The position numbers and the translations under genes are program-made. From contig NZ_JALZWP010000005.1 of NCBI RefSeq assembly GCF_023336755.1, positions 1 to 64,000 of the forward strand: DNA of 64,000 nucleotides. Reading direction: 5' to 3'. The DNA comes from Roseinatronobacter domitianus. Its GTDB lineage: Bacteria > Pseudomonadota > Alphaproteobacteria > Rhodobacterales > Rhodobacteraceae. Shown here piece after piece: positions 1 to 8,705 of the stretch; position 1 is the first letter of the stretch, and every line of letters starts with the position of its first letter. The notes below the pieces were generated by a model, which saw only the letters and a list, made by a program, of their open reading frames with translations, did no database searches and was not told the DNA's origin.

Positions 1-59
1 AACCAAAACAGCAATGCTTCCCGCCGCCTCAGCCAACCAACAACGTCCCCGCCGCCGGT

Positions 60-95
60 GAAGCGCTATCTAGGCCACACGCTTTTTACACGCAA
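60..95 (-). promoter_or_regulatory. strong sigma-70-type promoter reading out of the left edge, probably for a stable RNA
   Basis: On the minus strand a -35 TTGCGT (90-95) and a -10 TAGATA (67-72) are separated by exactly 17 bases. The -10 is followed at once by the GC-rich discriminator GCGC. That arrangement is known from rRNA and tRNA promoters under growth-rate control. Transcription would start near base 60 and run off the window; bases 1-59 hold no convincing reading frame on the minus strand. The downstream RNA gene is inferred, not seen. The promoter lies behind scpB in the same direction. Confidence 0.55.
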
Positions 96-165
96 GAGAG
101 AAAAGACAGAAAAGTGACAAAAACTGCATTTGACGCCGGGGCAACCTTTGCAGGCAGCCGTTTGC

Positions 166-831
166 TCATTCTTCAAAGAGCTCGGACTGCCCGCGCGGTG
201 CGCTCTCTGGGCCATTGACCGGGTCATCTTCATCCGTATCGGGGGCGTTTTGACCGCCCAACCCCGGCATGGGACGACTGTCGAGCAAGCCTGCAGCGCG
301 CAATTCCTGCAAACCCGGCAGGTCGCGCGCCGATTCGAGCCCGAAATGGTCAAGGAATGCGTCTGTCACGACGAAGGTTACAGGCCGCCCCGGTGTCATG
401 CGCCGCCGTCCAAGCCGCACCCAGCCAAGTTCCAGCAATTGATCGAGCATCCCACGTGAGACCGCGACGCCCCGGATTTCCTCTATCTCGGTGCGGGTGG
501 CAGGTTGATGATAGGCAATGATTGCCAGCGTTTCGATGGCTGCGCGTGACAGTTTGCGTTGCTCGACCCGTTCGGCCTGCATCAGCCAACCCAGATCAGG
601 CGCGGTGCGCAGTGCATATTTATCGCCCACCCGCGACAGCTCGACCCCGCGCCCCGTATAATGCTGCCGCAACCGCACGAGCACTTCGGGCACGTCACAG
701 CCCTGCGGCAGGCGTGCCGCGATCTCGGTGCTGGACAGCGGATGGTCACACGCAAAGAGAATCGCTTCCACCATGCGCTCTTGAGCGGCGAAGGTCGGCG
801 CGGCAAAACCGCTTGGATCGACTGCGTCCAT
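166..831 (-). CDS. scpB: segregation and condensation protein B (ScpB)
   Basis: ScpB is the winged-helix partner that bridges ScpA and SMC in the bacterial condensin, needed for compaction and segregation of the chromosome. The 221-residue product begins MDAVDPSG and shows the two winged-helix modules of the family: one near residues 18-85 (MVEAILFACDHPLSS) and one near 95-165 (AAIETLAIIAYHQPATR, then VSRGMLDQLLELGWV). The tail is acidic (SELFEE). The start at 831 was chosen because its ATG overlaps the scpA stop as ATGA, a sign of translational coupling. The frame runs open further upstream, but that stretch lies inside scpA. Confidence 0.93.
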   Translation of the reverse strand: MDAVDPSGFAAPTFAAQERMVEAILFACDHPLSSTEIAARLPQGCDVPEVLVRLRQHYTGRGVELSRVGDKYALRTAPDLGWLMQAERVEQRKLSRAAIETLAIIAYHQPATRTEIEEIRGVAVSRGMLDQLLELGWVRLGRRRMTPGRPVTFVVTDAFLDHFGLESARDLPGLQELRAAGLLDSRPMPGLGGQNAPDTDEDDPVNGPESAPRGQSELFEE

Positions 832-1604
832 CAGCCCCCTCCCCGTCCGCGCAGATGCAATGGCGCAAAGGCTTCGGATTGCCGAAGGTCGAGCCGTCCT
901 TGCTTGGCCAGTTCCAACGAGGCGGCAAAGGTCGAGGCGATGGCCGACCGCCGCCGGGTCGGCGCGCTGCCCCACCCTTCTGGCAGGAACCGACTTAGAT
1001 CGGACCAGTCCAGCGTGATCGGCAAGAGCTGCGACAACCGCGCGAGGGCCGCATCCAGGGCGTAGATATCGCTTCGGTCAAAGGCATAGGGGCGAAATTC
1101 GTCGCGGGTGCGCAGCCTTGCATAGGCGCGCATCAGGTCCAGCAGGTTGGCCTGAAGTTCGGTCCGGCGCGTCACGGCGATCGTTTCGGGCTGGCCACGC
1201 GCAAAGAAATCTCGGCCCATCTGGTCGCGCGCCATCAGCCGCGCGGCGGCATCGCGCATGGCCTGCAAGCGCTCCAACTGCCACGCAAGATGTGCTGCCA
1301 GGTCTTCGCCACTTGGCCCGTCTTCTGTTGGGTCGGGCGGCAACAACAGTCGCGATTTAAGATAGGCCAGCCATGCCGCCATCACCAGATAATCGGCGGC
1401 CAGCTCAATTCGGAGGGCGCGCGCATCCTCGACAAAGCCAAGATATTGTTCGGCCAATTGCAGCACAGACACGCGCCGCAAATCGACCTTCTGGCTGCGC
1501 GACAGGGCCAGAAGCAGGTCAAGCGGGCCCTCGAAGCCATCGACATCGACGATCAGCTCCTCGGCGGCGCGGCGTTCGTCTACACTGTCCCAATCATCAC
1601 TCAT
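831..1604 (-). CDS. scpA: segregation and condensation protein A (ScpA)
   Basis: ScpA is the kleisin subunit of the SMC-ScpAB condensin. The 257-residue product starts MSDDWDS and carries the hallmark FEGPLDLLLAL near residue 24, followed by KVDLRRVSVLQLAEQYL and the helix LAADYLVMAAWLAYLKSRLLL. The C-terminal winged-helix part, which contacts the SMC head, includes AIASTFAASLELAKQGRLDL. Two upstream codons could also start the frame at 1622, but MSDDW fits the family better. It lies 54 bases behind ribE on the same strand and overlaps scpB. Confidence 0.93.
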   Translation of the reverse strand: MSDDWDSVDERRAAEELIVDVDGFEGPLDLLLALSRSQKVDLRRVSVLQLAEQYLGFVEDARALRIELAADYLVMAAWLAYLKSRLLLPPDPTEDGPSGEDLAAHLAWQLERLQAMRDAAARLMARDQMGRDFFARGQPETIAVTRRTELQANLLDLMRAYARLRTRDEFRPYAFDRSDIYALDAALARLSQLLPITLDWSDLSRFLPEGWGSAPTRRRSAIASTFAASLELAKQGRLDLRQSEAFAPLHLRGRGGG

Positions 1605-1658
1605 GCGGCAGAGTTTACGCAAAAGCGCGCACGGCGTCTATCACGCTGCGTGCCCGGT

Positions 1659-2252
1659 TCAGCGCCCGCCCCACTCTTGCAGGCGCGCGACATAGCGGGC
1701 CAGCGTGTCAATTTCCAAATTGATCTGATCGCCCAGCTTGGTGTCGGCCCATGTTGTAGCCTGCTTGGTATGCGGGATCAGGTTAATGCCGAATTCCGCG
1801 CCGATCACCTCGTTCACGGTAAGCGAGGTGCCGTTCAGCGCCACCGACCCTTTGGGTGCGATGAACCCGGCCAGATGGTCCGGCGCACGAAACCGTATGC
1901 GGGTGCTGTCGCCTTCGTCGGACAGCCCGATGACCTCTGCCAGACCATCGACATGGCCGGACACGATATGGCCGCCCAATTCGTCACCGACTTTCAGCGC
2001 GCGCTCCAGGTTCACGCGTTTGCCCGGCTCCCATGTTCCAAGATTGGTCTTGCCCACGGTTTCGGCGGAGACTTGCACGTCATACCAGTCCGGCCCCAGG
2101 GCCACGACCGTCAGGCAAACCCCGTCAGAGGCGATAGACGCGCCGATTTCTATGCGCGACGTGTTGTAGCCAGTTTCTATCCGGGCCCGCAGATCGCCTT
2201 CCTGCACGACCGAACGCACCCGGCCAATATCGGTAATAATGCCTGTGAACAT
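1659..2252 (-). CDS. ribE: riboflavin synthase, alpha chain
   Basis: The enzyme dismutates two molecules of 6,7-dimethyl-8-ribityllumazine to riboflavin and a pyrimidinedione, the last step of vitamin B2 synthesis. The 197-residue protein starts with the invariant MFTGII. It is built of two lumazine-binding repeats: residues 1 to about 95 (DGVCLTVV) and about 96-190 (GGHIVSGHVDG, then NGTSLTVNEV). Length and repeat structure are normal. A start ten codons upstream (2282) is open, but MFTGII is the conserved N-terminus. It is the first gene of the ribE-scpA-scpB group and is divergent from kpsS. No FMN-riboswitch-like leader was recognised. Confidence 0.94.
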   Translation of the reverse strand: MFTGIITDIGRVRSVVQEGDLRARIETGYNTSRIEIGASIASDGVCLTVVALGPDWYDVQVSAETVGKTNLGTWEPGKRVNLERALKVGDELGGHIVSGHVDGLAEVIGLSDEGDSTRIRFRAPDHLAGFIAPKGSVALNGTSLTVNEVIGAEFGINLIPHTKQATTWADTKLGDQINLEIDTLARYVARLQEWGGR

Positions 2253-2423
2253 AGCTGCTTCCCCCGTGCTGTCGGCGCACATAAGCTTAGTGCCTGTGGC
2301 TTTGCAAGCAACAGCCCGGCACGCGCGAATCGTTTTTGATGACGCGGCAGGACTTTTCGTTTACGCTATATAAAAAAGAGCAGCCCTATTCTGCGGATTA
2401 GGGATATAAACAGGCAAGACGCC

Positions 2424-3713
2424 ATGGCACTACAAACCGCAACGCGGCGCTTCCTGTTCTTGCAGGGGCCGCATGGTCCATTTTTCGACCGGCTAGGTCG
2501 CATGTTGCGCGCAGCGGGCGCGCAGGTCTGGCGTGTGGGGTTCAACCAAGGCGACGCCATGTTCTGGCGCAACACGGCCAGCTACATCCCCTATACCGGC
2601 ACACCGGAGGAGTGGGGGGCTGCCTGCGCCGACCTGTTTGAGCGTCATGGCATCACAGACCTCGCGCTTTATGGCGATGTCCGGCCCATTCATGCCGAAG
2701 CGATTGCGCTTGCGCGCGCCCGCGGCATCACAGTGCATGTGTTCGAAGAAGGCTACCTGCGCCCGTATTGGGTGACATATGAGCGGGACGGCACGAACGG
2801 CAATTCAGCGCTCATGACCATGAGCGTTGACGACATGCGCCACGCGCTGGAGAAATGCGACCTTGAACTGCCCGATCCGCCGGCGCATTGGGGCGATATG
2901 CGCCACCATATCTTTTATGGAGCGATCTATCATTTCTGCGTCATGGCGCTGAACCGGCGGTATCACCAGTTCAAGCCACACCGCGACCTGACCGTGGCAC
3001 AGGAATTCCGGCTCTATCTGAAACGGCTCTGGGCGATGCCGCTCACCTCGCTGGAACGGCGTCTTGCGTCATGGCGCATCCGCAATGGCGGGTTTCCCTA
3101 CCATCTGGTATTGTTGCAACTGGCCCATGACAGCAGTTTCCGCGCCCACGGGCCTTTTGAAACGCAGGCGCAATTTCTGGAAACCGTGGTCGACGGGTTC
3201 GCCCGCGGCGCACCACGCCACCATCATTTGGTCATCAAGGCGCACCCGCTGGAAGATGGGCGCCTGCCCCTGCGCAGCGTGATCCGAAAGCTGACCGAAG
3301 CACATGACTTGCGCGGCAGGGTGCATTTTGTGCGCGGCGGCAAGCTCGCGCTGTTGCTGAACCACGCACGTTCTGCCGTGACGGTCAATTCCACCGCAGC
3401 GCAACAAGTGTTGTGGCGGGGGATGCCGCTCAAAGCCTTCGGGCGCGCAGTGTTCGACAAAGCCGAATTCGTCTCGGCCCAGCCGCTAGAGCAGTTTTTC
3501 AGCGCCCCAACGCGCCCCGATGCCCGCGCCTACCGCCAATATCGGCATTTCTTGCTTGAAACCTCTCAAGTGCCCGGCGGCTACTATTCGTTGCGGGGGC
3601 GCAGGCAACTCATGCGACATGTGGTGGATATGATGCTGGCCCCGCATGACCCATACACCGCGCTCATCACCGGGGACGCGGCACCCCGGCAACAGTTACG
3701 CATGGTGCAATAA
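2424..3713 (+). CDS. kpsS: capsule polysaccharide biosynthesis protein KpsS (Kdo-linker transferase)
   Basis: KpsS adds the first beta-Kdo to a phosphatidylglycerol acceptor; KpsC then extends the poly-Kdo linker on which group 2 capsules are built. The 429-residue protein has the family opening FLFLQGPHGPFF (residues 10-21), the central FEEGYLRPYWVTYE and the C-terminal VTVNSTAAQQVLWRG. It has no signal peptide or membrane segment, which fits a cytoplasmic enzyme. The upstream Shine-Dalgarno is weak (caggcaagac). It is followed by the export lipoprotein and kpsC; the usual kpsF/kpsU Kdo genes are not in the window. Assignment is by overall family likeness. Confidence 0.9.
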   Translation: MALQTATRRFLFLQGPHGPFFDRLGRMLRAAGAQVWRVGFNQGDAMFWRNTASYIPYTGTPEEWGAACADLFERHGITDLALYGDVRPIHAEAIALARARGITVHVFEEGYLRPYWVTYERDGTNGNSALMTMSVDDMRHALEKCDLELPDPPAHWGDMRHHIFYGAIYHFCVMALNRRYHQFKPHRDLTVAQEFRLYLKRLWAMPLTSLERRLASWRIRNGGFPYHLVLLQLAHDSSFRAHGPFETQAQFLETVVDGFARGAPRHHHLVIKAHPLEDGRLPLRSVIRKLTEAHDLRGRVHFVRGGKLALLLNHARSAVTVNSTAAQQVLWRGMPLKAFGRAVFDKAEFVSAQPLEQFFSAPTRPDARAYRQYRHFLLETSQVPGGYYSLRGRRQLMRHVVDMMLAPHDPYTALITGDAAPRQQLRMVQ

Positions 3714-3733
3714 CCTCTAACCCATTTCATCTC

Positions 3734-3762
3734 TTGGCGAAAAGCCGCCGTGGCTGTATACT
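3734..3762 (+). promoter_or_regulatory. candidate promoter of the export lipoprotein and kpsC
   Basis: In the 93-base gap behind kpsS a -35 TTGGCG (3734-3739) and a near-consensus -10 TATACT (3757-3762) are 17 bases apart. Transcription would start near 3769, leaving a leader of about 38 bases with an AGGAG before the GTG start at 3807. CCTCTAA at 3714-3720 and TTAGAGG at 3774-3780 form an inverted repeat around the promoter. kpsS may therefore be transcribed separately from the next two genes. Confidence 0.5.
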
Positions 3763-3806
3763 TATAGCAACAATTAGAGGCATGTCCTTTTACAGGAGCC
3801 CGAGCA

Positions 3807-4943
3807 GTGTTTGCGATTACGAAGACCCTTGGCCATACCGTGGCCTTTTTGGCTTGCGTTGCCGTCGCCTCATGTGGCGTGCCACGCGATGGCCCAACAG
3901 CCAATGAAATCTACGAAGGCTCTGTCATGCGCAGTGGCGACGCGCATATCATTTCCGTCACCAAACGCGTCAGCCAGATCGCCAACAAGCCCGAAACGCT
4001 GGGCTTCAGCCATGCCTTGCGTGCAGGTGGGCTTCTGGGCGGTGACACCATCCGCCCCGGCGATACGATCACGCTTAACGTGTTCGAAAACGTGCCCGAA
4101 GGTCTGCTGGCCCCGGAAACCGCGAATAACGCCATTATCGAAACCTTGCAGGTCGATGATGCCGGTTTCATTTTCGTGCCCTATGCCGGACGCATCCGCG
4201 CCGCCGGGCAAACCCCCGAAGCCTTGCGCCGATTGCTGACCCGCTCGCTCGATGAGCAAACCCCGGACCCGCAGGTTCTGGTTGCCCGCACTCAGGGCGA
4301 CGGCTCGACCGTTTCTGTTACGGGCGGCGTGACCGCGCAAGGGGTCTATCCGATCACCCGCGCATCGAACCGGCTGTCTTCGGTAATTGCGACCGCCGGT
4401 GGCATCAGCATCCCCTTGGAAACCGCGCAGGTTTTGCTGACACGCGGCAACCGCCAAGACAGCGCCTGGCTGGAAGATATCTTCTCTAACCCGTCGCTGG
4501 ACATTGCCATTCGCGGCGGCGACCGGGTTCTGGTCAAGCAAGACCAACGCAGTTTCAGCGTGCTGGGGGCAACCGGGACAGCCAGTCGCGTCACCTTCGA
4601 CACCCAACAGATTTCCGCAATAGAAGCGATTGCCTCTGTCGGCGGCCTGGACCCGTTACGCGCAGACCCCAAGGGCGTGTTCATTTTCCGCGACGAGCGC
4701 CCGGAAATCGCGACCGAAATCCTCGGGATCGGCCAGTTCGTGTCCGATGTGCGCTTTGTCTATGTGCTGGACCTGACCGCCCCCACCGGCATGTTCAACG
4801 CGCGCGACTTCAAAATCCGTGACGGCGACACGATCTTTGTGACAGAGGCCAGCTCTGTTCTATGGGCCCGCCAGATTTCGTCGCTCACCGGGTCGATTAC
4901 CGCGGCCGGGTCTATTCGCGCGCTTACACGCAGTTCTGACTAA
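3807..4943 (+). CDS. outer-membrane polysaccharide export lipoprotein (Wza/KpsD type)
   Basis: Proteins of this family form the outer-membrane channel for capsular polysaccharide. The 378-residue product starts with GTG, preceded by AGGAG, and has a lipoprotein signal with lipobox VASC (Cys23). The polysaccharide export domain follows at about residues 70-170 (RPGDTITLNVFENV, then VDDAGFIFVPYAGRI), and SLBB-like beta-grasp repeats after that (VSVTGGVTAQGVYPI, FSVLGATGTASRVTF). The C-terminus (RQISSLTGSITAAGSI) resembles the membrane-inserting helix of Wza. It stands between kpsS and kpsC, the stop being four bases before kpsC, so it is probably the capsule exit channel. Confidence 0.88.
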   Translation: MFAITKTLGHTVAFLACVAVASCGVPRDGPTANEIYEGSVMRSGDAHIISVTKRVSQIANKPETLGFSHALRAGGLLGGDTIRPGDTITLNVFENVPEGLLAPETANNAIIETLQVDDAGFIFVPYAGRIRAAGQTPEALRRLLTRSLDEQTPDPQVLVARTQGDGSTVSVTGGVTAQGVYPITRASNRLSSVIATAGGISIPLETAQVLLTRGNRQDSAWLEDIFSNPSLDIAIRGGDRVLVKQDQRSFSVLGATGTASRVTFDTQQISAIEAIASVGGLDPLRADPKGVFIFRDERPEIATEILGIGQFVSDVRFVYVLDLTAPTGMFNARDFKIRDGDTIFVTEASSVLWARQISSLTGSITAAGSIRALTRSSD

Positions 4944-4947
4944 GACA

Positions 4948-6915
4948 ATGCGCCCGAGGATCTATGCCGTTTCTGGCGGGTTCCTCGGGCCATCGGCACA
5001 AGCCCGTCGCATTCGCCGGATCATGGCCTTGGCCGGATACGCACCCCGCATTGGCTGGCCCAAACCCCAAGACATGGTCGCGGCATGGGGGCATGCCCCC
5101 CGCGCCGCCCGCGCAAAGGCCGTGGCGGAACGCAGTGGCGCCGCGCTGTTACGGGTAGAGGACGCTTTCCTGCGGTCGCTGTTCCCCGGTCGTTGCGGGG
5201 AGCCTCCACTCGGCCTTGTCATCGACGAGCAGGGCATCCATTACGACCCGTCCCATCCCAGCGATCTTGAAACCCTGCTGGCCAAGAACCCGCTCGACGA
5301 TCATGCCTTGCTGGAAACCGCGCGGCTCTGCATGGCGCGGATAGGCGCGCAGCACCTGACAAAATATTCCGCCTGCGATCCAGACACCCCGGCACCGCCG
5401 CCGGGCTATGTGCTGGTCATAGATCAGGTCCGGGGTGACGCCTCGCTCACCCATGGCGGCCTGCACGGGCCGCTCTCCCCCTACATTTTTCACGAAATGC
5501 TGGTGCAGGCACAGTTGGACCACCCGACAGCGCGCATCGTGATCCGCACCCATCCGGAAGCTGCACAAGGGCTGCGGCCCGGCCATTTCACCGATGCCGA
5601 TGCACAATCCGACCGCGTTTCCATCTGCGACGCGCCCTGTTCGCCCCAAAACCTGCTGGACGGCGCAATTGCCGTCTACACCGTCAGCTCTCAACTGGGG
5701 TTCGAGGCGATCCTAGCGGGGCATCGCCCCAATGTCTGGGGCTTGCCCTTCTATGCCGGATGGGGGCTGAGCGATGACCAGACGCCGCATCCACGCCGCA
5801 ATCGCCGCCTGACCCGCACGCAGCTTTTCGCGGGCGCCATGCTGCTTTACCCCAAGTGGTATCACCCTTGCCGCGACCGGCTCTGCGCCCTCCCCGACCT
5901 GCTCGATCATCTCGAAGCACTGGTCCGGGCGTGGCGCGAAGATCACGCCGGCTATGACACGCTTGACATGCGGCTCTGGAAGCGGCCGCATCTGCAAGCC
6001 TTCTTCGGGCGCTGGCAAAAGCTGCGGTTTCGCAAGACCGCGATGGGACGCCGCAGCATGGTCTGGGGCGCAGGCGACGGCGACATTCGCATAGAGGACG
6101 GCCTGCTAAGATCGCGCGGCCTTGGCGCAGCCCTTACGCCACCGCTGTCACTGGTGCGCGACGATCTGGGCATCTATTACGATCCAACGCAGCCCTCGCG
6201 GCTGGAACATCTGGTGGCGCGCCCCCTGCCGCCGGGCGGAACAGAGCGCGCCGCGCGTCTTATTGCCGGGCTGCGTGCGCAAGGGCTCACCAAATATAAT
6301 CTTGCCGGCGCGCGTGCAACCCTGCCCCAAGGCCACCGCATCCTCGTGCCGGGACAGGTCGAAGATGACGCCTCAATCCGCTTGGGCGCTGCAGATATCT
6401 GCACAAATACAGCGCTCCTTTCCAAGGTCCGTGCGGAAAACCCGGATGCAATCATCCTCTATAAACCGCATCCCGATGTCGAAGCAGGCCTGCGCCCCGG
6501 CGCCTTGGCCGACATGTCTGCCGCAGATATGGTCTTGCCGCAGGCAGACACGGCATGGCTTTTGACCCAAGTGCAAGAGGTGTGGACGATCACATCAACC
6601 CTCGGCTTCGAAGCGCTGTTGCGCGCCGTGCCCGTCACCTGTCTTGGCGCGCCTTTCTACGCCGGCTGGGGCCTCACGCGCGATCTGGGGCAGGTTCCCG
6701 ACAGGCGCCGCGCGCGTCCCAGCCTTGAAATCCTCGCCCATGCCGTGCTGATCGACTACCCGCGCTACCTTGACCCGGTCACGCGGCTGCCATGCAGCCC
6801 GGAATTGGCGTTGGAACGCTTGGCGGACCCCGCGGCAGCGCCGCAACCGCCTGTCCTGCGGGTATTGGCAAAGCTGCAAGGCTTGCTTGCCAGTTACACG
6901 ACTTTCTGGCGCTGA
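4948..6915 (+). CDS. kpsC: capsule polysaccharide biosynthesis protein KpsC (two-module beta-Kdo transferase)
   Basis: KpsC polymerises the short beta-Kdo linker between phospholipid and capsule chain. The 655-residue protein holds two related glycosyltransferase modules of about 320 residues. Module 1 shows HYDPSHPSDLETLL, LTKYS and LGFEAILAG; module 2 repeats these as YYDPTQPSRLEHLV, LTKYN and LGFEALLRA. Each ends in a PFYAGWGL motif. The duplication corresponds to the two activities, alternating linkages, known for KpsC. There are no membrane segments, so it should work on the cytoplasmic face. It is the last gene of this kps group and is followed by a hairpin cluster. Confidence 0.94.
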   Translation: MRPRIYAVSGGFLGPSAQARRIRRIMALAGYAPRIGWPKPQDMVAAWGHAPRAARAKAVAERSGAALLRVEDAFLRSLFPGRCGEPPLGLVIDEQGIHYDPSHPSDLETLLAKNPLDDHALLETARLCMARIGAQHLTKYSACDPDTPAPPPGYVLVIDQVRGDASLTHGGLHGPLSPYIFHEMLVQAQLDHPTARIVIRTHPEAAQGLRPGHFTDADAQSDRVSICDAPCSPQNLLDGAIAVYTVSSQLGFEAILAGHRPNVWGLPFYAGWGLSDDQTPHPRRNRRLTRTQLFAGAMLLYPKWYHPCRDRLCALPDLLDHLEALVRAWREDHAGYDTLDMRLWKRPHLQAFFGRWQKLRFRKTAMGRRSMVWGAGDGDIRIEDGLLRSRGLGAALTPPLSLVRDDLGIYYDPTQPSRLEHLVARPLPPGGTERAARLIAGLRAQGLTKYNLAGARATLPQGHRILVPGQVEDDASIRLGAADICTNTALLSKVRAENPDAIILYKPHPDVEAGLRPGALADMSAADMVLPQADTAWLLTQVQEVWTITSTLGFEALLRAVPVTCLGAPFYAGWGLTRDLGQVPDRRRARPSLEILAHAVLIDYPRYLDPVTRLPCSPELALERLADPAAAPQPPVLRVLAKLQGLLASYTTFWR

Positions 6916-6916
6916 T

Positions 6917-7011
6917 TTCATCTTGCCAGAAATACTCGCGGGGGAAGTCACCCCCAGAGGGGGTGAATGGGGGCGGCAGCCCCCCTCCAGTAAAGCCTTG
7001 GGCGAAAGCCC
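6917..7011. repeat. GC-rich hairpin cluster between convergent kpsC and rnj, with a dispersed repeat core
   Basis: Three perfect stem-loops follow each other: TCACCCCC/GGGGGTGA with loop AGA (6948-6966), GGGGGC/GCCCCC with loop GGCA (6969-6984) and GGGC/GCCC with loop GAAA (7000-7011). They are preceded by TTCATCTTGCCAGAAATA (6917-6934), a sequence that recurs with small changes at 27873 and 62567. Lying between the stops of convergent genes, the cluster probably ends transcription from both sides, although no long T-run follows. Confidence 0.6.
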
Positions 7012-7026
7012 GCCGCTGGGTTACAG

Positions 7027-8697
7027 CTACTCGGCGCTCAACCGGCTAACGACAATCGTGACCTCGGGCTTCTTGCCCAGTTCTTCCATCACAACTTGCC
7101 GCACCACACGGCGCATGCCGTCATTCAGCTTGTCGTCATCGGTCAGAACCTTACGGCTGGCACGGTTCAGGAAATCGGATAATTCATCCTCTATCACCTC
7201 GTTCAGCGCCTGCCCGCCCTTGGCAACCGGGCGCAGACCCGCGATCTCGGCCCATGGGTCGCCCAGCACTTCGTCGGCTTCGTCCATGATGACCGTCACA
7301 AAGACATGCCCGCCAATCGCCATGCGGATACGGTCGCGCACGATTCCGTCCATAGCACCGATCAGGCGGCTGCCGTCCAGATAGGTCCGCCCCGTGGGGA
7401 TTTCATCGACCAGCACCGGCACATCGTCGGTCAGGTCCAGCACAGAGCCGTTCGAGACGACCAATGACCGCATCCCACGTCCAATCGCCAGCTTTGCGTG
7501 TTCACGCATCATCCGGTGTTCGCCATGCATAGGCACCAGAATTGCCGGCTGGATCAGGTCTTGCATCGCCTCCAGATCGGGGCGGTTCGCATGGCCCGAG
7601 ACATGGTAAAGCCGCTCGGAATTGTCGATCACATCAACGCCCATTTCCGACAGCCCGTTGACGATTCGACCAACCTCGCGCTCGTTGCCGGGGATGGTCA
7701 TGGACGAAAACAGGAACGTATCGCCCTCGCGCATGTGCAGCCCCATATAGGTGCCGCGCGCCAGTTGCGCGCTGGCTGCGCGCCGCTCGCCTTGGCTACC
7801 AGTCACAATCAGCAACAGATTTTCGCGCGGGATGTCTTTCGCCTGCTCTGGGCTAACAGTCGCCGGGAAATCCTTCAGGATGCCCGACTCGGTCGCCACT
7901 TGTGTCATGCGCAGCATGGCGCGGCCCATCAGGCAAACAGAGCGCCCGGCCTCTTGCGCCGCGACGGCCAGCGTTTTCAGCCGCGCCACGTTCGACGCGA
8001 ACGTCGTCGCCACGACCATACCGCGTGCATCGCGCATCAGGTCGGCAATCGGGCCCGCCAGCGTCGCTTCGGACCGCCCCGCTTGCTTGTTCATCACATT
8101 GGTGCTGTCGCACATCATGGCCTTCACGCCCGAGCGCCCGATCTCTGCCAGCATGGCCGGATCATGCGGCTCGCCCACGCCGGGCGTGGTGTCGGCCTTG
8201 AAGTCGCCCGAATGCACCAACCGCCCGGCGGGCGTGTCGATAATCATGCCCGATGCTTCGGGCAGCGAATGCGCGACCGGGAAGAACTGGACCGAGAACG
8301 GACCGGCCTGAACCGGTTCCATCTTGCCCACGGTTTTCACCTGCGCAATGTCCTGCCCCTGATCCTGCATTTTCAGCTTGGCAATCCGCGCGGTGAAATC
8401 GCGCGCATAGACCGGGGCTTGCAGGCGATCCCACATCTGGCCAACGGCCCCGACATGATCCTCATGCGCGTGGGTGATGAAAATCGCGTCCAGCCGGTCG
8501 CGACGCTCTTCCAGCCATGTCAGGTCGGGCAGGATGACATCGACGCCGGGCTGCCCGCCCATATCCGGGAAGGTAATGCCAAGGTCCACCAGGATGAACC
8601 GCTCGCGCCCCTTGGGGCCGTATCCATACAGGTAGGCATTCATGCCCACCTCGCCTGCGCCCCCAAGGGGGACGTAGATCAATCTTTCAGCGCTCAT
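7027..8697 (-). CDS. rnj: ribonuclease J
   Basis: RNase J is a metallo-beta-lactamase/beta-CASP nuclease with endo- and 5'-3' exonuclease activity, used in rRNA maturation and mRNA decay. The 556-residue product carries the zinc motif HAHEDH near residue 76, HSGD near 160, the beta-CASP Ser/Thr-rich region (VTGSQGE) and the C-terminal PMHGEHRM. Length matches the family (about 550). It is the last gene of the nuo-birA-coaX-rnj run, eight bases behind coaX, an arrangement common in Rhodobacterales. Confidence 0.93.
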   Translation of the reverse strand: MSAERLIYVPLGGAGEVGMNAYLYGYGPKGRERFILVDLGITFPDMGGQPGVDVILPDLTWLEERRDRLDAIFITHAHEDHVGAVGQMWDRLQAPVYARDFTARIAKLKMQDQGQDIAQVKTVGKMEPVQAGPFSVQFFPVAHSLPEASGMIIDTPAGRLVHSGDFKADTTPGVGEPHDPAMLAEIGRSGVKAMMCDSTNVMNKQAGRSEATLAGPIADLMRDARGMVVATTFASNVARLKTLAVAAQEAGRSVCLMGRAMLRMTQVATESGILKDFPATVSPEQAKDIPRENLLLIVTGSQGERRAASAQLARGTYMGLHMREGDTFLFSSMTIPGNEREVGRIVNGLSEMGVDVIDNSERLYHVSGHANRPDLEAMQDLIQPAILVPMHGEHRMMREHAKLAIGRGMRSLVVSNGSVLDLTDDVPVLVDEIPTGRTYLDGSRLIGAMDGIVRDRIRMAIGGHVFVTVIMDEADEVLGDPWAEIAGLRPVAKGGQALNEVIEDELSDFLNRASRKVLTDDDKLNDGMRRVVRQVVMEELGKKPEVTIVVSRLSAE

Positions 8698-8705
8698 GGC
8701 TGCTC

